From NCBI GenBank assembly GCA_028291545.1, contig JAQGHR010000051.1:1-64000 (forward strand): a stretch of DNA of 64,000 nt. The letters run 5' to 3'. Source of the DNA: Planctomycetota bacterium (GTDB taxonomy: Bacteria > Planctomycetota > Planctomycetia > Isosphaerales > Isosphaeraceae). A program made the position numbers and the translations under genes. Shown here in pieces: positions 8,143 to 16,013 of this stretch (position 1 is its first letter; each line of letters starts with the position of its first letter). Below the pieces are notes generated by a model. It was not told where the DNA came from, ran no database searches, and worked only from the letters and a program-made list of their open reading frames with translations.

Positions 8143-9752
8143 ACAACGAGACCATCCAGGCCCGGCCCTCCGCCCGGACTCAACGCGTCGACGGCAAGAC
8201 GACCGCAAGCGTTGCAGTCCCAAGACTTGTCACGCCCGCGGTGCTCCTGGTCGCCATCACCTCGGGCTTCATCGTCCTGGGAGGCGGCAGTCTGGAGTTG
8301 ACGGATTCGGAGGCCCGACTGGGGTTGGCCGCCGGGGAATCGGTCGGTCCCCTCGCGCAGGTCTTCGGGGGATGGGATCCGACGCTGGCCCCGGGCAAGG
8401 TGCTGATCAGCCAGCTCTGGGCCTGGCTGGACGGAGGGACGTCCACGGGCGCCGTGCGCTGGCCCTCGGCGCTGGCCGCGGTGGCGATCGGCCTCCTGAT
8501 GGCTCGACGGTTGACCCAGGTCCTTGGTGAGCGTGCCGGCGTGCTGGCGTGCCTGGCAATCCTGGGCACCCTGGGGATGATCGACGGTTCCGCCCTCCTC
8601 GGGATCGACGCGATGGCGGGCCTGGCGATCATCGGGTCGCTCGACCGAATCCTGTCCCGGGGGTCCGACTGGATCGCCGGTCTCTGGGCGGCCGGGGCCA
8701 TCCTTCTCGGCGGCTGGCCCGCTCTGGCGATCGTTCTCCTGTGCGTGATCGTGATCGGGCGACCGGGCGGCGCGACCTCGATGCGCCTGGTCGTCCCTCC
8801 CGTCGCGGCGTTTCTCGCATGGTCGATCTGGGCGATTGCGAGCACGAGGGCCGAGGTGTGGGCGGCGGCCCTGACCTGGCCCGTCACGCAACCGTCCTCG
8901 CGGAGCCTGGCCCCGTGGGCGCTGGGCGCGGGCCTTCCCTGGGCGCCTCTGGCGCTGATCTGGGGGTGGCCATCCATTCGAGAAAGCTGGGACGACGAGG
9001 CTCGATCGCTGGTACGCGGGTGGCTCCAGGTCGCCGGGATCAGCGTCCTGGCGGGAACGCTCATCCCGGGTCTGTCGTCCGTCTGCACGGTGCCGATCCT
9101 GGTCGGGCTGGCCATCACGGCGTCGGCCTCCCTGGATCGTGCCTGGACCGGAGGCTTGCCGGCCGGACCGAGATGGTCGGTCACGATCCTGGCCACGATC
9201 CTCGGCCTTGGCTGGGCCGGTCTCGCCGTCTACTCCGGTGCCTACATGGCGGCGGCGCAGCCGTATTACCGCATTGTCGCGTTCGTCCTGTTGATCCTCG
9301 GACTCGGGACCGGTTTGATGGCCCTGGACGTGATTTCAAAAGGATCGACGCGAGGGGCGGTGCGGGTGCTGATCCTGGTCGCCATCGGGCTCAAGGTCGC
9401 GCACTCCGACGTTTACGTCACTGAGACCAACTATCGATTCGGAAAAGGCCCTTGGGGGCGAGCCGTCGGACAATATGTCCCGCCGAGGTCGCCGATCTAC
9501 ATCACGCACGACATTTCCCCCGCCCTGGCCCTGGCCACCGAGCATCCGGTACGGCGACTCCGGACCGAGGTCCACCTCAAGGCGGAACCGGGCGAGGGCC
9601 CCAAGTTCGTGTTGCTGACGCTCCCGGAGTTCGAGCACTGGCCGGACCTCGCGCCCAAGATTCTCAAGGTCCGGGTGTTCCAGGATGAATATGGGGGGAC
9701 GCGGGTTCTGGCCAGAACGGAAGGGCGACTGATCCGAAGGGACCAGGAGTAA
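8139..9752 (+). CDS. Polytopic membrane glycosyltransferase-like protein (GT39/ArnT-type)
   Basis: A 537-residue protein with about ten hydrophobic helices, a large early loop and a soluble C-terminal domain of about 100 residues. The order resembles the dolichyl-phosphate-mannose / ArnT family, which uses lipid-linked sugars in the membrane. The loop after helix 1 contains acidic residues (ELTDSEARLG), as in the GT-C catalytic loop, which normally carries a D/E pair. The start is fixed by the ATGA overlap with the phosphatase gene at 8139. Acceptor and donor cannot be predicted. It could alternatively be a general membrane protein of the PMT-like superfamily without transferase activity. Confidence 0.6.
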   Translation: MNNETIQARPSARTQRVDGKTTASVAVPRLVTPAVLLVAITSGFIVLGGGSLELTDSEARLGLAAGESVGPLAQVFGGWDPTLAPGKVLISQLWAWLDGGTSTGAVRWPSALAAVAIGLLMARRLTQVLGERAGVLACLAILGTLGMIDGSALLGIDAMAGLAIIGSLDRILSRGSDWIAGLWAAGAILLGGWPALAIVLLCVIVIGRPGGATSMRLVVPPVAAFLAWSIWAIASTRAEVWAAALTWPVTQPSSRSLAPWALGAGLPWAPLALIWGWPSIRESWDDEARSLVRGWLQVAGISVLAGTLIPGLSSVCTVPILVGLAITASASLDRAWTGGLPAGPRWSVTILATILGLGWAGLAVYSGAYMAAAQPYYRIVAFVLLILGLGTGLMALDVISKGSTRGAVRVLILVAIGLKVAHSDVYVTETNYRFGKGPWGRAVGQYVPPRSPIYITHDISPALALATEHPVRRLRTEVHLKAEPGEGPKFVLLTLPEFEHWPDLAPKILKVRVFQDEYGGTRVLARTEGRLIRRDQE

Positions 9753-9755
9753 TTC

Positions 9756-10088
9756 TCACTTCCCCCTCGCCTCCTTCTCATCGATTCCGCTGATCCCGAA
9801 CCGTCGCGCCAGCTCGGCCTCGATTTCGGACCACTCGATCTCGCGCTCGGCGAGCAGAACCAGGGTATGAAACAGGAGGTCAGCGACCTCGTGGATCAGG
9901 TGCGCACGGCCCTCCGCGCCGGGCTCGGCGGCGGCCGCAACGACCTCGTCCGCCTCCTCGTGAATCTTGGGCCCGATCTTGGAGAGCCCCCCTTTCAGCA
10001 GGGAAGCCACGTAGGATCGCTCCGGCGGGTTCGCCTTCCGGTCGGCGATCACGGACATGAGCCTGGGAACGATCGAAGGGTCGGGCAT
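9756..10088 (-). CDS. hisE: Phosphoribosyl-ATP pyrophosphatase
   Basis: HisE hydrolyses phosphoribosyl-ATP to phosphoribosyl-AMP, the second step of histidine synthesis. The 110-residue product has the MazG-like all-alpha fold with the metal-binding E-x2-E pattern in 'KIHEEADEVVAAA' and the later 'HEVADLLFHTLVLLAE' helix. Length and motifs match stand-alone bacterial HisE. It is not fused to HisI and no other his gene lies nearby. It converges on the membrane glycosyltransferase gene three bases away and is divergent from trmB. Confidence 0.93.
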   Translation of the reverse strand: MPDPSIVPRLMSVIADRKANPPERSYVASLLKGGLSKIGPKIHEEADEVVAAAAEPGAEGRAHLIHEVADLLFHTLVLLAEREIEWSEIEAELARRFGISGIDEKEARGK

Positions 10089-10253
10089 CGCAGCGGTTCT
10101 CTCGGGACTGGGGTTCGAATGCCGGCTATTCTGCCAGAAAGAATGACTCGCGACAAAGCCATGGATCGCCCGGGGACGACCCGAAGATGGTATCCTGGAC
10201 TTTGTGTCGTCCCGATCCGATTCGTGGCCTTGTGGTGAGTTCGTCTACCCTCC

Positions 10254-11054
10254 ATGCTCGAAACCGAATTCGGCGTCCCCATCCCCGGCGAGATCCTGCC
10301 GGAATCCCAGTGGGCCAAGACCGCCATCAAGCGGATGCCTCTCCCCGGCGGGCTGGTCTGGTCGGAGATCTTCGGCCGAACGGCCCCGGTCGTGGTCGAG
10401 CTCGGGTGCGGCAACGGGCGGTTCACGCTCCTGAGCGCGATCCGACGGCCCGATCACGATCATTTCGCGACGGACCTTCTCCCGGTGGTGATCCGTTATG
10501 CGACCCGACGCGCCAACCAGCGCGGCCTCCACAACGTCCGGTTCGCCGTCAAGGACGCGGAGACGGTCGTCGGCCGATACCTCGCGCCCGGCAGCGTCGC
10601 CGAGGTCCATCTCTACCACCCGCAGCCCTACCTCGACCCCAGGATGATCAATCGCCGTCTTGTCACGCCCCGCTTCCTGGCGGACGTTCATCGCGCACTT
10701 CGCTCGGAAGGGCTTTTCGCGATCCAGACCGATAACCCGGATTACTGGGACTATATTCGCGCCGTGACCCCCGAGTTTTTCGCCTTCCGCGAGCTTGACG
10801 GACCCTGGCCCGATGCTCCAGAGGGCCGATCGCGTCGCGAGATCCTGTCCCGAAGCCACGGTCTTCGGATCTTTCGGGGCGAGGGCGTTCGGCGCGAGGA
10901 CGTCACTCCCGACGCGGCACTCGCGCTGGCCGAGCGACTGCCGCCGCCGAGATTTCTGAGCCGCGGCCCCTGGTGTGAACTCGATTCGCTCGAATCGCGG
11001 AACGAGCACGAACCGGGACCGCGGCGGGATGATCGACATCGTCCCCGCCGGTAA
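10254..11054 (+). CDS. trmB: TrmB-family tRNA (guanine46-N7)-methyltransferase, divergent active site
   Basis: The 266-residue protein has the class I methyltransferase core: VVELGCGNGRF (residues 47-57) for SAM, then a DLLP acidic turn and a basic helix. TrmB normally methylates G46 in the tRNA variable loop. The family's catalytic signature FPDPWxKxRH is replaced here by YHPQPYLDPRMINRRL (from residue 121), so the usual Asp is Gln. The C-terminal TxYE-type motif is also not recognisable ('RREILSRSHGLRIFR'). Family membership is clear from the overall order and the SAM motif. Activity on G46 is an inference, and a changed substrate or mechanism is possible. The gene is divergent from hisE and convergent with the TPR gene. 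Confidence 0.75.
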   Translation: MLETEFGVPIPGEILPESQWAKTAIKRMPLPGGLVWSEIFGRTAPVVVELGCGNGRFTLLSAIRRPDHDHFATDLLPVVIRYATRRANQRGLHNVRFAVKDAETVVGRYLAPGSVAEVHLYHPQPYLDPRMINRRLVTPRFLADVHRALRSEGLFAIQTDNPDYWDYIRAVTPEFFAFRELDGPWPDAPEGRSRREILSRSHGLRIFRGEGVRREDVTPDAALALAERLPPPRFLSRGPWCELDSLESRNEHEPGPRRDDRHRPRR

Positions 11055-11062
11055 GAATCTCG

Positions 11063-12460
11063 TCAGGGATCTAGCTGTCCGAGTCGGCGAGCCGCCCCGG
11101 GACGCCGCAGGAGGGCAGGACGTTTTTTCAAGCCAGGCTCTCTCAGGTCGAGGATCGGGAGGGGCGGAGCCGGCTTTGGCAGCCCGAGCGCGGCGGCCGC
11201 CTCGGCCTGAAATCGAGCGAGCTCCGGGTCGCGCGGGCGATTGTCTGTCATCCAGATGACCGACTTGTCGTACCACTCGCGGCCTTTCTCGGGATTTCCT
11301 CGACCGGCTTCCATGGCGGCGAGGAAGAACCAGTCGAAGCTATCCCCGCCCCGGCGGAGGGCCATGGAGCGATCGAAATCGGCCTGCGCGGAGTCGAGAT
11401 CGCCCGCGCGATAGTGGGCGACGGCGAGTGTGTTGTAGGCATTTCCATCGTTCCGATAGAGGCCGACGGCCCGATTGCCCAGCTCGATGGCCACCTCGGG
11501 GTCGCGCAAGGTCGTATCGGGGCAAGTGACCAGCAGCCAGGCCAGGTTGTTCGCCGTGAGCGCATATTGCCGGCGGAATTCCGTGTCCTTGGGGAAGTCC
11601 TTGACGAGTCCTTGATACCGGTTCAACGCCTTGGCATAGGAGGTTCTCGCCTCGGCGTAATTCGATTCAACAAGCTCGGCCTGGGCTTTATCGAAGAACC
11701 CGTTTGCCTCGCGAAATCGCCTGGCTTCCGGCGAGATCGCCTTCCGAAAAAACTGGGGAGCCCGGCGGTCGTCCTTGAGAATCAGCCCCCGAATCCAGGG
11801 CACACGCTCCAGAACCTCCAGGTACGTCGTCCAGCCCAGCGATCCGATCAATCCTAGCCCGATCAGACACGAACCGAATGTGGCAAGCCGGCCCGCGGGG
11901 CGACGATCGGTCCGAGTTGTCGTCGGAACGCTAAGCCGCAGTTCCTGACGCCACCTCGAATTAGCCAGGAATGCATACCTGCCGACCCAGAGCCAACCGG
12001 CCGCCGATGCAATCGCGAGGCCCAGCAAGACCCCTCGGGGCAGCAAACCTGTTCGGAACGGACTCGGGGCCCGCACGGAGATGAGGGGCAACACCACCTC
12101 GAACGAGGCTCCCACGAGCAGGAAAAGCGTCCGCTCGATCCCCATGACAATCGCCGTGATCGCCGCCCCCTTGAGGAGCCGTCGGGAACGACTCAGGACG
12201 AGCGCCAGACCCAGAAGAATCGGCCAGACGGCCCACAAGGCCCCGGGAAAATCGATCCAGCGGATTCGCTCCGGCAAGACGAGCACCTCGGACCGATGCT
12301 CCCAGAGATATCGCGAGAGTCCGATCCCATCGGGATACGCCCTCACGATCCCGAGCACGACCAGCGCGACGCCGGAGATCATCGCCGCGTGTCGCGAACT
12401 TTCCGATGGCTCGGGAGTCGTCGGCGAGGTCGCTGGCTGTGAGATCGCGATGGAGGACAT
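11063..12460 (-). CDS. Membrane protein with C-terminal TPR repeats
   Basis: This 465-residue protein has about five hydrophobic segments in its first 230 residues and a soluble C-terminal half of tetratricopeptide-like helices ('AYNTLAVAHYRAGDLDSAQADFDRSMALRRGG'-type repeats, roughly 270-440). It is therefore a membrane-anchored scaffold. The ATG at 12460 (MSSIAISQP) has a GGGAG site upstream and suits the first helix better than the more distal codon. Function is unknown. It precedes no obvious partner and lies downstream of the ExbB/ExbD cluster on the same strand, about 150 bases away, so co-function is possible but unproven. Confidence 0.6.
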   Translation of the reverse strand: MSSIAISQPATSPTTPEPSESSRHAAMISGVALVVLGIVRAYPDGIGLSRYLWEHRSEVLVLPERIRWIDFPGALWAVWPILLGLALVLSRSRRLLKGAAITAIVMGIERTLFLLVGASFEVVLPLISVRAPSPFRTGLLPRGVLLGLAIASAAGWLWVGRYAFLANSRWRQELRLSVPTTTRTDRRPAGRLATFGSCLIGLGLIGSLGWTTYLEVLERVPWIRGLILKDDRRAPQFFRKAISPEARRFREANGFFDKAQAELVESNYAEARTSYAKALNRYQGLVKDFPKDTEFRRQYALTANNLAWLLVTCPDTTLRDPEVAIELGNRAVGLYRNDGNAYNTLAVAHYRAGDLDSAQADFDRSMALRRGGDSFDWFFLAAMEAGRGNPEKGREWYDKSVIWMTDNRPRDPELARFQAEAAAALGLPKPAPPLPILDLREPGLKKRPALLRRPGAARRLGQLDP

Positions 12461-12505
12461 CCGGCGACTCCCGACGAGGGCAGGGCGGGCTCGTGAGGTG
12501 ACTCT

Positions 12506-12535
12506 CTGATACAGTGTCACCGACGCCGGTCCCAA
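12506..12535 (-). promoter_or_regulatory. Candidate promoter with overlapping inverted repeat for the TPR gene
   Basis: Minus-strand TTGGGA (12530-12535) and TATCAG (12506-12511) with an 18-base spacer. The inverted repeat GGTGAC-N13-GTCACC (12497-12521) spans the -10 box and could bind a regulator. Weak matches. Confidence 0.3.
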
Positions 12536-12611
12536 GGCGAAATAATTCCGGGAAATGGATCAGTTCCGACCCGATTCCACGCCCCTGCCCGTCAGCCGAG
12601 GAGGCACTTGC

Positions 12612-13499
12612 TCATTCCTCGTTAGCATCCGCCTCATCCTCGTGAAACTCGCGGCCCGCCAGCCACTGGTCGAGATGACCGGGCTCGGCCTCGTGACTCG
12701 ACGGGAAATACTGCCGCTTCTCGGGTTTCCGGGCGAATTGCTTTCGTATCGTGAGGAAGACGCGGAGGAAAATGTACGCGAACACGACGCCCAGAAGCGG
12801 GTAGATCCAGTTGCGGGATTTCGAGGTCGGCTTGCTCTCGCCCTCTCCGGGAAAATGCGTGAGGCGGCCGACCAGCATCGGGGCGGGGCGGAACGTGTCG
12901 CGAGCCTGGTAGGCGAGCAGCTTCAGGAAAAAGCCGTCGAACATGACGCGCTGGCCCAGGTCTTTACCACCGGGCAACGTCGCCGGAACGTCTTCGAGGA
13001 TCAAGCAGCAGGGATACATCCGCTGATCGAAATCGAGACTTCGGAACCAGACTTCATAGAGACGTTTCTTGGGAGTGAGCGTGGGATCCTGGTCGTCGAG
13101 CGCGTAGACGATCTCGGCATATCCGTCGAGATGGATCGGGATGCCGCGATAGCGTTTCGGATTCTTGAGGAGGTCGACGGGCGTGATTTCGCGACGCCCC
13201 TCGGCCGCGAGCTTGGCGGCTGGTGTCTCGCGAGCGCGTTCCAGGAGGAGGGCGAGGGCCTCGTCGTCACGGGCCGTCCGTGGGGTCTTGTCGAGCACCA
13301 CCTTGAAGGCGACATCGGGATCGGCCGGGGGCAGGGGAGGCAGCGAGGCGATCGGCGTGGGCCTGGGTGCGGCCGGCTTCCTGGCCGCGAACCCGAAGTA
13401 GACGACCATCGGCCAGCCGATGGCGAGCATCGCCGCGAGGATGATCAATCGGGAGAACTCCGCCCCCCGGAAGAATCCACCCGCTTCGGATCGGCTCAA
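12612..13499 (-). CDS. Unknown two-helix membrane protein of the ExbB/ExbD operon
   Basis: A 295-residue protein with an N-terminal membrane helix (about residues 17-40), a Pro-rich linker, a soluble domain with 'NPKRYRGIPIHLDGYAEIVYALDDQ', and a second helix near 225-250. It starts with TTG at 13499, overlapping the stop of the preceding exbD by four bases, with a GGGAG site seven bases upstream. No known domain is recognised. The soluble middle part looks like an OB or nucleic-acid-like beta fold, but this is only an impression. Translational coupling with the two ExbD proteins implies that it is part of the same membrane complex. Confidence 0.7.
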   Translation of the reverse strand: MSRSEAGGFFRGAEFSRLIILAAMLAIGWPMVVYFGFAARKPAAPRPTPIASLPPLPPADPDVAFKVVLDKTPRTARDDEALALLLERARETPAAKLAAEGRREITPVDLLKNPKRYRGIPIHLDGYAEIVYALDDQDPTLTPKKRLYEVWFRSLDFDQRMYPCCLILEDVPATLPGGKDLGQRVMFDGFFLKLLAYQARDTFRPAPMLVGRLTHFPGEGESKPTSKSRNWIYPLLGVVFAYIFLRVFLTIRKQFARKPEKRQYFPSSHEAEPGHLDQWLAGREFHEDEADANEE

Positions 13500-13981
13500 A
13501 GCGAGACTCCCGCCTCAAGTTCCGCGAAACTGATCTTGTTGATTTTCAGGCCGGAAAATACGTCGATTACCTTCATCAGCTCTTCGTACTTGAGGTTGGG
13601 GTCGGCCTGGATCACGGCCTGCTCGAAGAGGTCGCCCTGGGCGGGGTCGAGGAACTCCTTGAGCTTGGCGCGGAGTTGATCCATGCCCTGTAGCTCGTTC
13701 TCCTCGATCATGACCTTGCCCAGCTTCCCGTCGGGACTCGCGAAAAGCTGGGTGGTGATGGTCCGCAGCGAGGCCGGCACGGAGTCGTTCGGCGTCTTGG
13801 TATCGGGCGCCTTGGCGGCGTCCATTTTGATGGCCGGAGACGCCGGGAGGAGGTTCATGCCGAACTGCCCCTCGGACGGGGCGGGGTGATAGGTGAGGAT
13901 GAAGAACGTCAGGAGCTGGAACGCCATGTCGAGCATGGGTGTGACCGGGATATCGACTTCCTGATGCTTCGACTTCTTCAC
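13496..13981 (-). CDS. ExbD/TolR-type biopolymer transport protein (second copy)
   Basis: A 161-residue ExbD family protein, one of the small subunits of proton-driven ExbB/ExbD or TolQ/TolR motors. The pattern is one N-terminal helix after 'VDIPVTPMLDMAFQLLTFF' with the conserved Asp that takes protons (MLD), then a periplasmic domain. The start is GTG at 13981 with a GGAGGG site upstream, only three bases from the stop of the first exbD. It overlaps the next gene by four bases. The paired ExbD genes may form a heteromeric stator partner. Confidence 0.85.
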   Translation of the reverse strand: MKKSKHQEVDIPVTPMLDMAFQLLTFFILTYHPAPSEGQFGMNLLPASPAIKMDAAKAPDTKTPNDSVPASLRTITTQLFASPDGKLGKVMIEENELQGMDQLRAKLKEFLDPAQGDLFEQAVIQADPNLKYEELMKVIDVFSGLKINKISFAELEAGVSL

Positions 13982-13984
13982 GAA

Positions 13985-14467
13985 TCAGCCCTCCGCGTTC
14001 ATCGCCTTCAAGGAAAACTTGCGGAAACCCTCGGACTGACACTTCGTGATCAGCCGGTAAAGTTGCGAGTAATGCGTGTTCTTATCGCAACGGATCACAA
14101 CGGTCGTGGGCAAGGAATTTTCATCGGGCTTCGGCAGGCCCTTCCGCTTCGCGGCACGGTCCGCCGACGACCTGAGGAGCTGCGCCTGGAGATGAATCTC
14201 CTTCATGGCGCTCTCGGTGTCGAATGCCTCGCCGTTCATGAGGAGCTTGCCGTCGCTATCGATGTTCAGGACGAGGCGATCCGGGTCCGCCGGGCCGCTC
14301 TCGGTCGGCGAGGCCGAGGCCGCGACCGGCAGGCGGACGCGCTGGTCGTTGTTGTCGTTGCTGAAGTTGATCACGAGCATGAAGAACGTGATCAACTGGA
14401 ACACGACGTCGAGCAACGGCGTGAGGTTCGGCTCGGCCTTGATCTCGCTCGAAACGCTGCCGGACAC
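13985..14467 (-). CDS. exbD: ExbD/TolR-type biopolymer transport protein (first copy)
   Basis: A 160-residue ExbD family protein with one membrane helix after 'EPNLTPLLDVVFQLITFF', containing the conserved proton-binding Asp (LLD), and a periplasmic domain. I chose the GTG at 14467 because a GGGAG site lies seven bases upstream and the conserved motif follows at once. The ATG at 14509 would place the start inside a palindromic sequence. It follows exbB and precedes the second exbD, so it is part of the motor operon. Confidence 0.85.
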   Translation of the reverse strand: MSGSVSSEIKAEPNLTPLLDVVFQLITFFMLVINFSNDNNDQRVRLPVAASASPTESGPADPDRLVLNIDSDGKLLMNGEAFDTESAMKEIHLQAQLLRSSADRAAKRKGLPKPDENSLPTTVVIRCDKNTHYSQLYRLITKCQSEGFRKFSLKAMNAEG

Positions 14468-14491
14468 GGCGGGTCTCCCAATCGATGCCGA

Positions 14492-14541
14492 GTGGGCCAG
14501 GCCCACCATGTCTCAAGAAGGAGGGTGGGCCGAGCCCACCC
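14492..14541. repeat. Two GTGGGCC palindromes between exbB and exbD
   Basis: GTGGGCC-A-GGCCCAC (14492-14506) and GGGTGGGC-CGA-GCCCACCC (14523-14541) lie in the short gap between exbB and exbD on the minus strand. Each could form a stable hairpin. They may set the ratio of ExbB to ExbD by processing or partial termination. They may also be a dispersed repeat. Confidence 0.5.
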
Positions 14542-14546
14542 CGGGA

Positions 14547-15419
14547 TCATGCCGGGTTGGCGGCCTTGGTGGCGGGAGCCTTGGCGGCCTGATAGAACGC
14601 GCCGATGGTGCGATCGGCCACCTTGGTTGCCTCAAGCGCCATCTGGGCGATCCGATTCCGGAACATGGCGTAGAAGAAGATCGCGGGCACGGAGAGCGAC
14701 ACGCCTTCGAGCGTGATGAACAAAGCCGTCGAGATGCCCCGCGCCACCTCGTCCGGCCTGGGCTGGCTACCGGCCGCGTTGGCGATCGTCTGGAAGCTCT
14801 CGATCATGCCCCAGATGGTGCCGACCAGCCCGATCATCGGGCCGAGGGTGCCGATCGTCGCGAGATAGCTGATGCGGCCTTCCATGGTGATGACGACCTC
14901 GTTGGAGGTCTCGTTCATCGCTTCCTTGGCCTCCGCCCGACCGTTGGGGAGGTTGGCGATCCCCGTGCGGACGACCTTGGCCAGGAACGAATTGTCGTCG
15001 CGGCAGGCATCATAAGCATCCTGGAACTTCTTGTCCTTGATCGCGGCTTCCAGCTTCTCGATGAGCGCCGGGGGGACGGCCTCGCTGAGGCGGAACTCCA
15101 TGAATAAACGGATCACCAGGGCCGTGAAGTAGATCGAGAGTGCCACGAGGAAGAATCCGATCGGCCCAGAGGCGTCGATGGCCCACTGGAGCATCGATCG
15201 TTGCGCTTTCGGAGCTTCGGGCACGGCCGGCGCGGCGGCTTTCTCGACAGCCGCGGGCGCTGCGGCTGCGGGCGCCGGAGCGGGTGCCGCGGCATCTTTC
15301 TTCGCGTCCTGGCCCATGGAAATCGAGGATGGAACCAGAGCCAGCACGCCCACCCACGCGGCGGTCACGGCGGCCCAGAGTAAAGCGCGGCGCGTCCGCG
15401 TACGAGACAAGATCGACAT
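14547..15419 (-). CDS. exbB: ExbB/MotA/TolQ proton channel family protein
   Basis: A 290-residue inner-membrane subunit of a proton-motive-force motor. After a signal-like N terminus and an Ala/Pro-rich linker (about residues 45-75) come three helices typical of the family, with the conserved stretch 'RISYLATIGTLGPMIGLVGT' near residues 180-200. ExbB proteins form the channel around ExbD and energise TonB-like transport. The ATG at 15419 has a GGGAGAG site seven bases upstream, better than the TTG 21 bases further up. The Ala/Pro linker and signal peptide are usual for planctomycete ExbB, but the energised partner is not identified here. Confidence 0.9.
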   Translation of the reverse strand: MSILSRTRTRRALLWAAVTAAWVGVLALVPSSISMGQDAKKDAAAPAPAPAAAAPAAVEKAAAPAVPEAPKAQRSMLQWAIDASGPIGFFLVALSIYFTALVIRLFMEFRLSEAVPPALIEKLEAAIKDKKFQDAYDACRDDNSFLAKVVRTGIANLPNGRAEAKEAMNETSNEVVITMEGRISYLATIGTLGPMIGLVGTIWGMIESFQTIANAAGSQPRPDEVARGISTALFITLEGVSLSVPAIFFYAMFRNRIAQMALEATKVADRTIGAFYQAAKAPATKAANPA

Positions 15420-16013
15420 CGACGAACTCTCCCTGAGCAACGGGGCCGATCGAGGTGAATCGGGGGGAGCGGACCACGCGTCTTTCGAGTGCGGACCGGA
15501 GTCATCGCCCTGGTTTAGACGCGGAAACGAGGAAAGAATTCACGCCCTGCCCGGGACCGGGATCACGACGAAATCCCTGACTTTTTCCTCCAGATCACTT
15601 TCCATCATCTGATGCATCCTGTCAATTCCCGCGCGAGGAATCCGCGAATTGGCCCGGACCGGTGGTGACCTGGCCGTCGAGATCGATTGTTCAGGCGAAC
15701 GGAATGCACCGCCCGCCCTCGCCACGGAAACCTTTCATGCTCTGTGGAAATTCTCGGATGTTGATGGAAGCAGGAACCAAGCACCGCCCCTCACTAGGCT
15801 ATCCGGGATGTCCCTTTTCTGCCCCGAAGGGGCGGCATCGTGTAGCCCCGGGGCGCCAGCCCGGCGTCCGGTCCCACGCGAAATCACCGAGCCCCGAAGG
15901 GGCGACATTGGGGGGATGCCGCCCCTTCGGGGCTGACGAGATCCGGCCGATCGGAGCTTGAAAATCGCGCTTCCTATAGCCTCCCAGAGGCGCGAATCCG
16001 GGCCTTGCGACCC
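15420..16013. other. Non-coding spacer with REP-like repeats
   Basis: About 594 bases with no credible gene. The right part holds the REP-like repeat described separately. On the minus strand upstream of exbB, TTGACA (15620-15625) has only a poor -10 match (GAAAGT) 17 bases on. A promoter there is possible but weak. Confidence 0.4.
15821..15933. repeat. REP-like palindromic repeat cluster
   Basis: GCCCCGAAGGGGCG occurs at 15821-15834 and again at 15891-15904. An inverted copy with GATGCCGCCCCTTCGGGGC lies at 15915-15933. The first copy extended to 15839 is an exact inverted repeat of this last one, with about 75 bases between. Between them a GC-rich hairpin runs 'AGCCCCGGGGCGCCAGCCCGG' (from 15844). 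This is the look of a dispersed REP/BIME element. Confidence 0.65.

Noticed and set aside
10100..10145. A T-loop-like GGTTCGAAT string suggesting a tRNA
   Set aside because: The flanking bases cannot form a five-pair T-stem, and no acceptor or anticodon arm is present. It is coincidence in the hisE/trmB spacer.
12555..13679. A 374-codon plus-strand open frame over the ExbD/unknown genes
   Set aside because: It is antisense to the ExbB/ExbD operon, where the minus-strand frames have clear membrane and ExbD motifs and chained starts.
15649..15961. Two overlapping plus-strand small frames across the REP-like repeats
   Set aside because: Their translations are dominated by the palindromic repeat sequence, have no ribosome site and no family resemblance.
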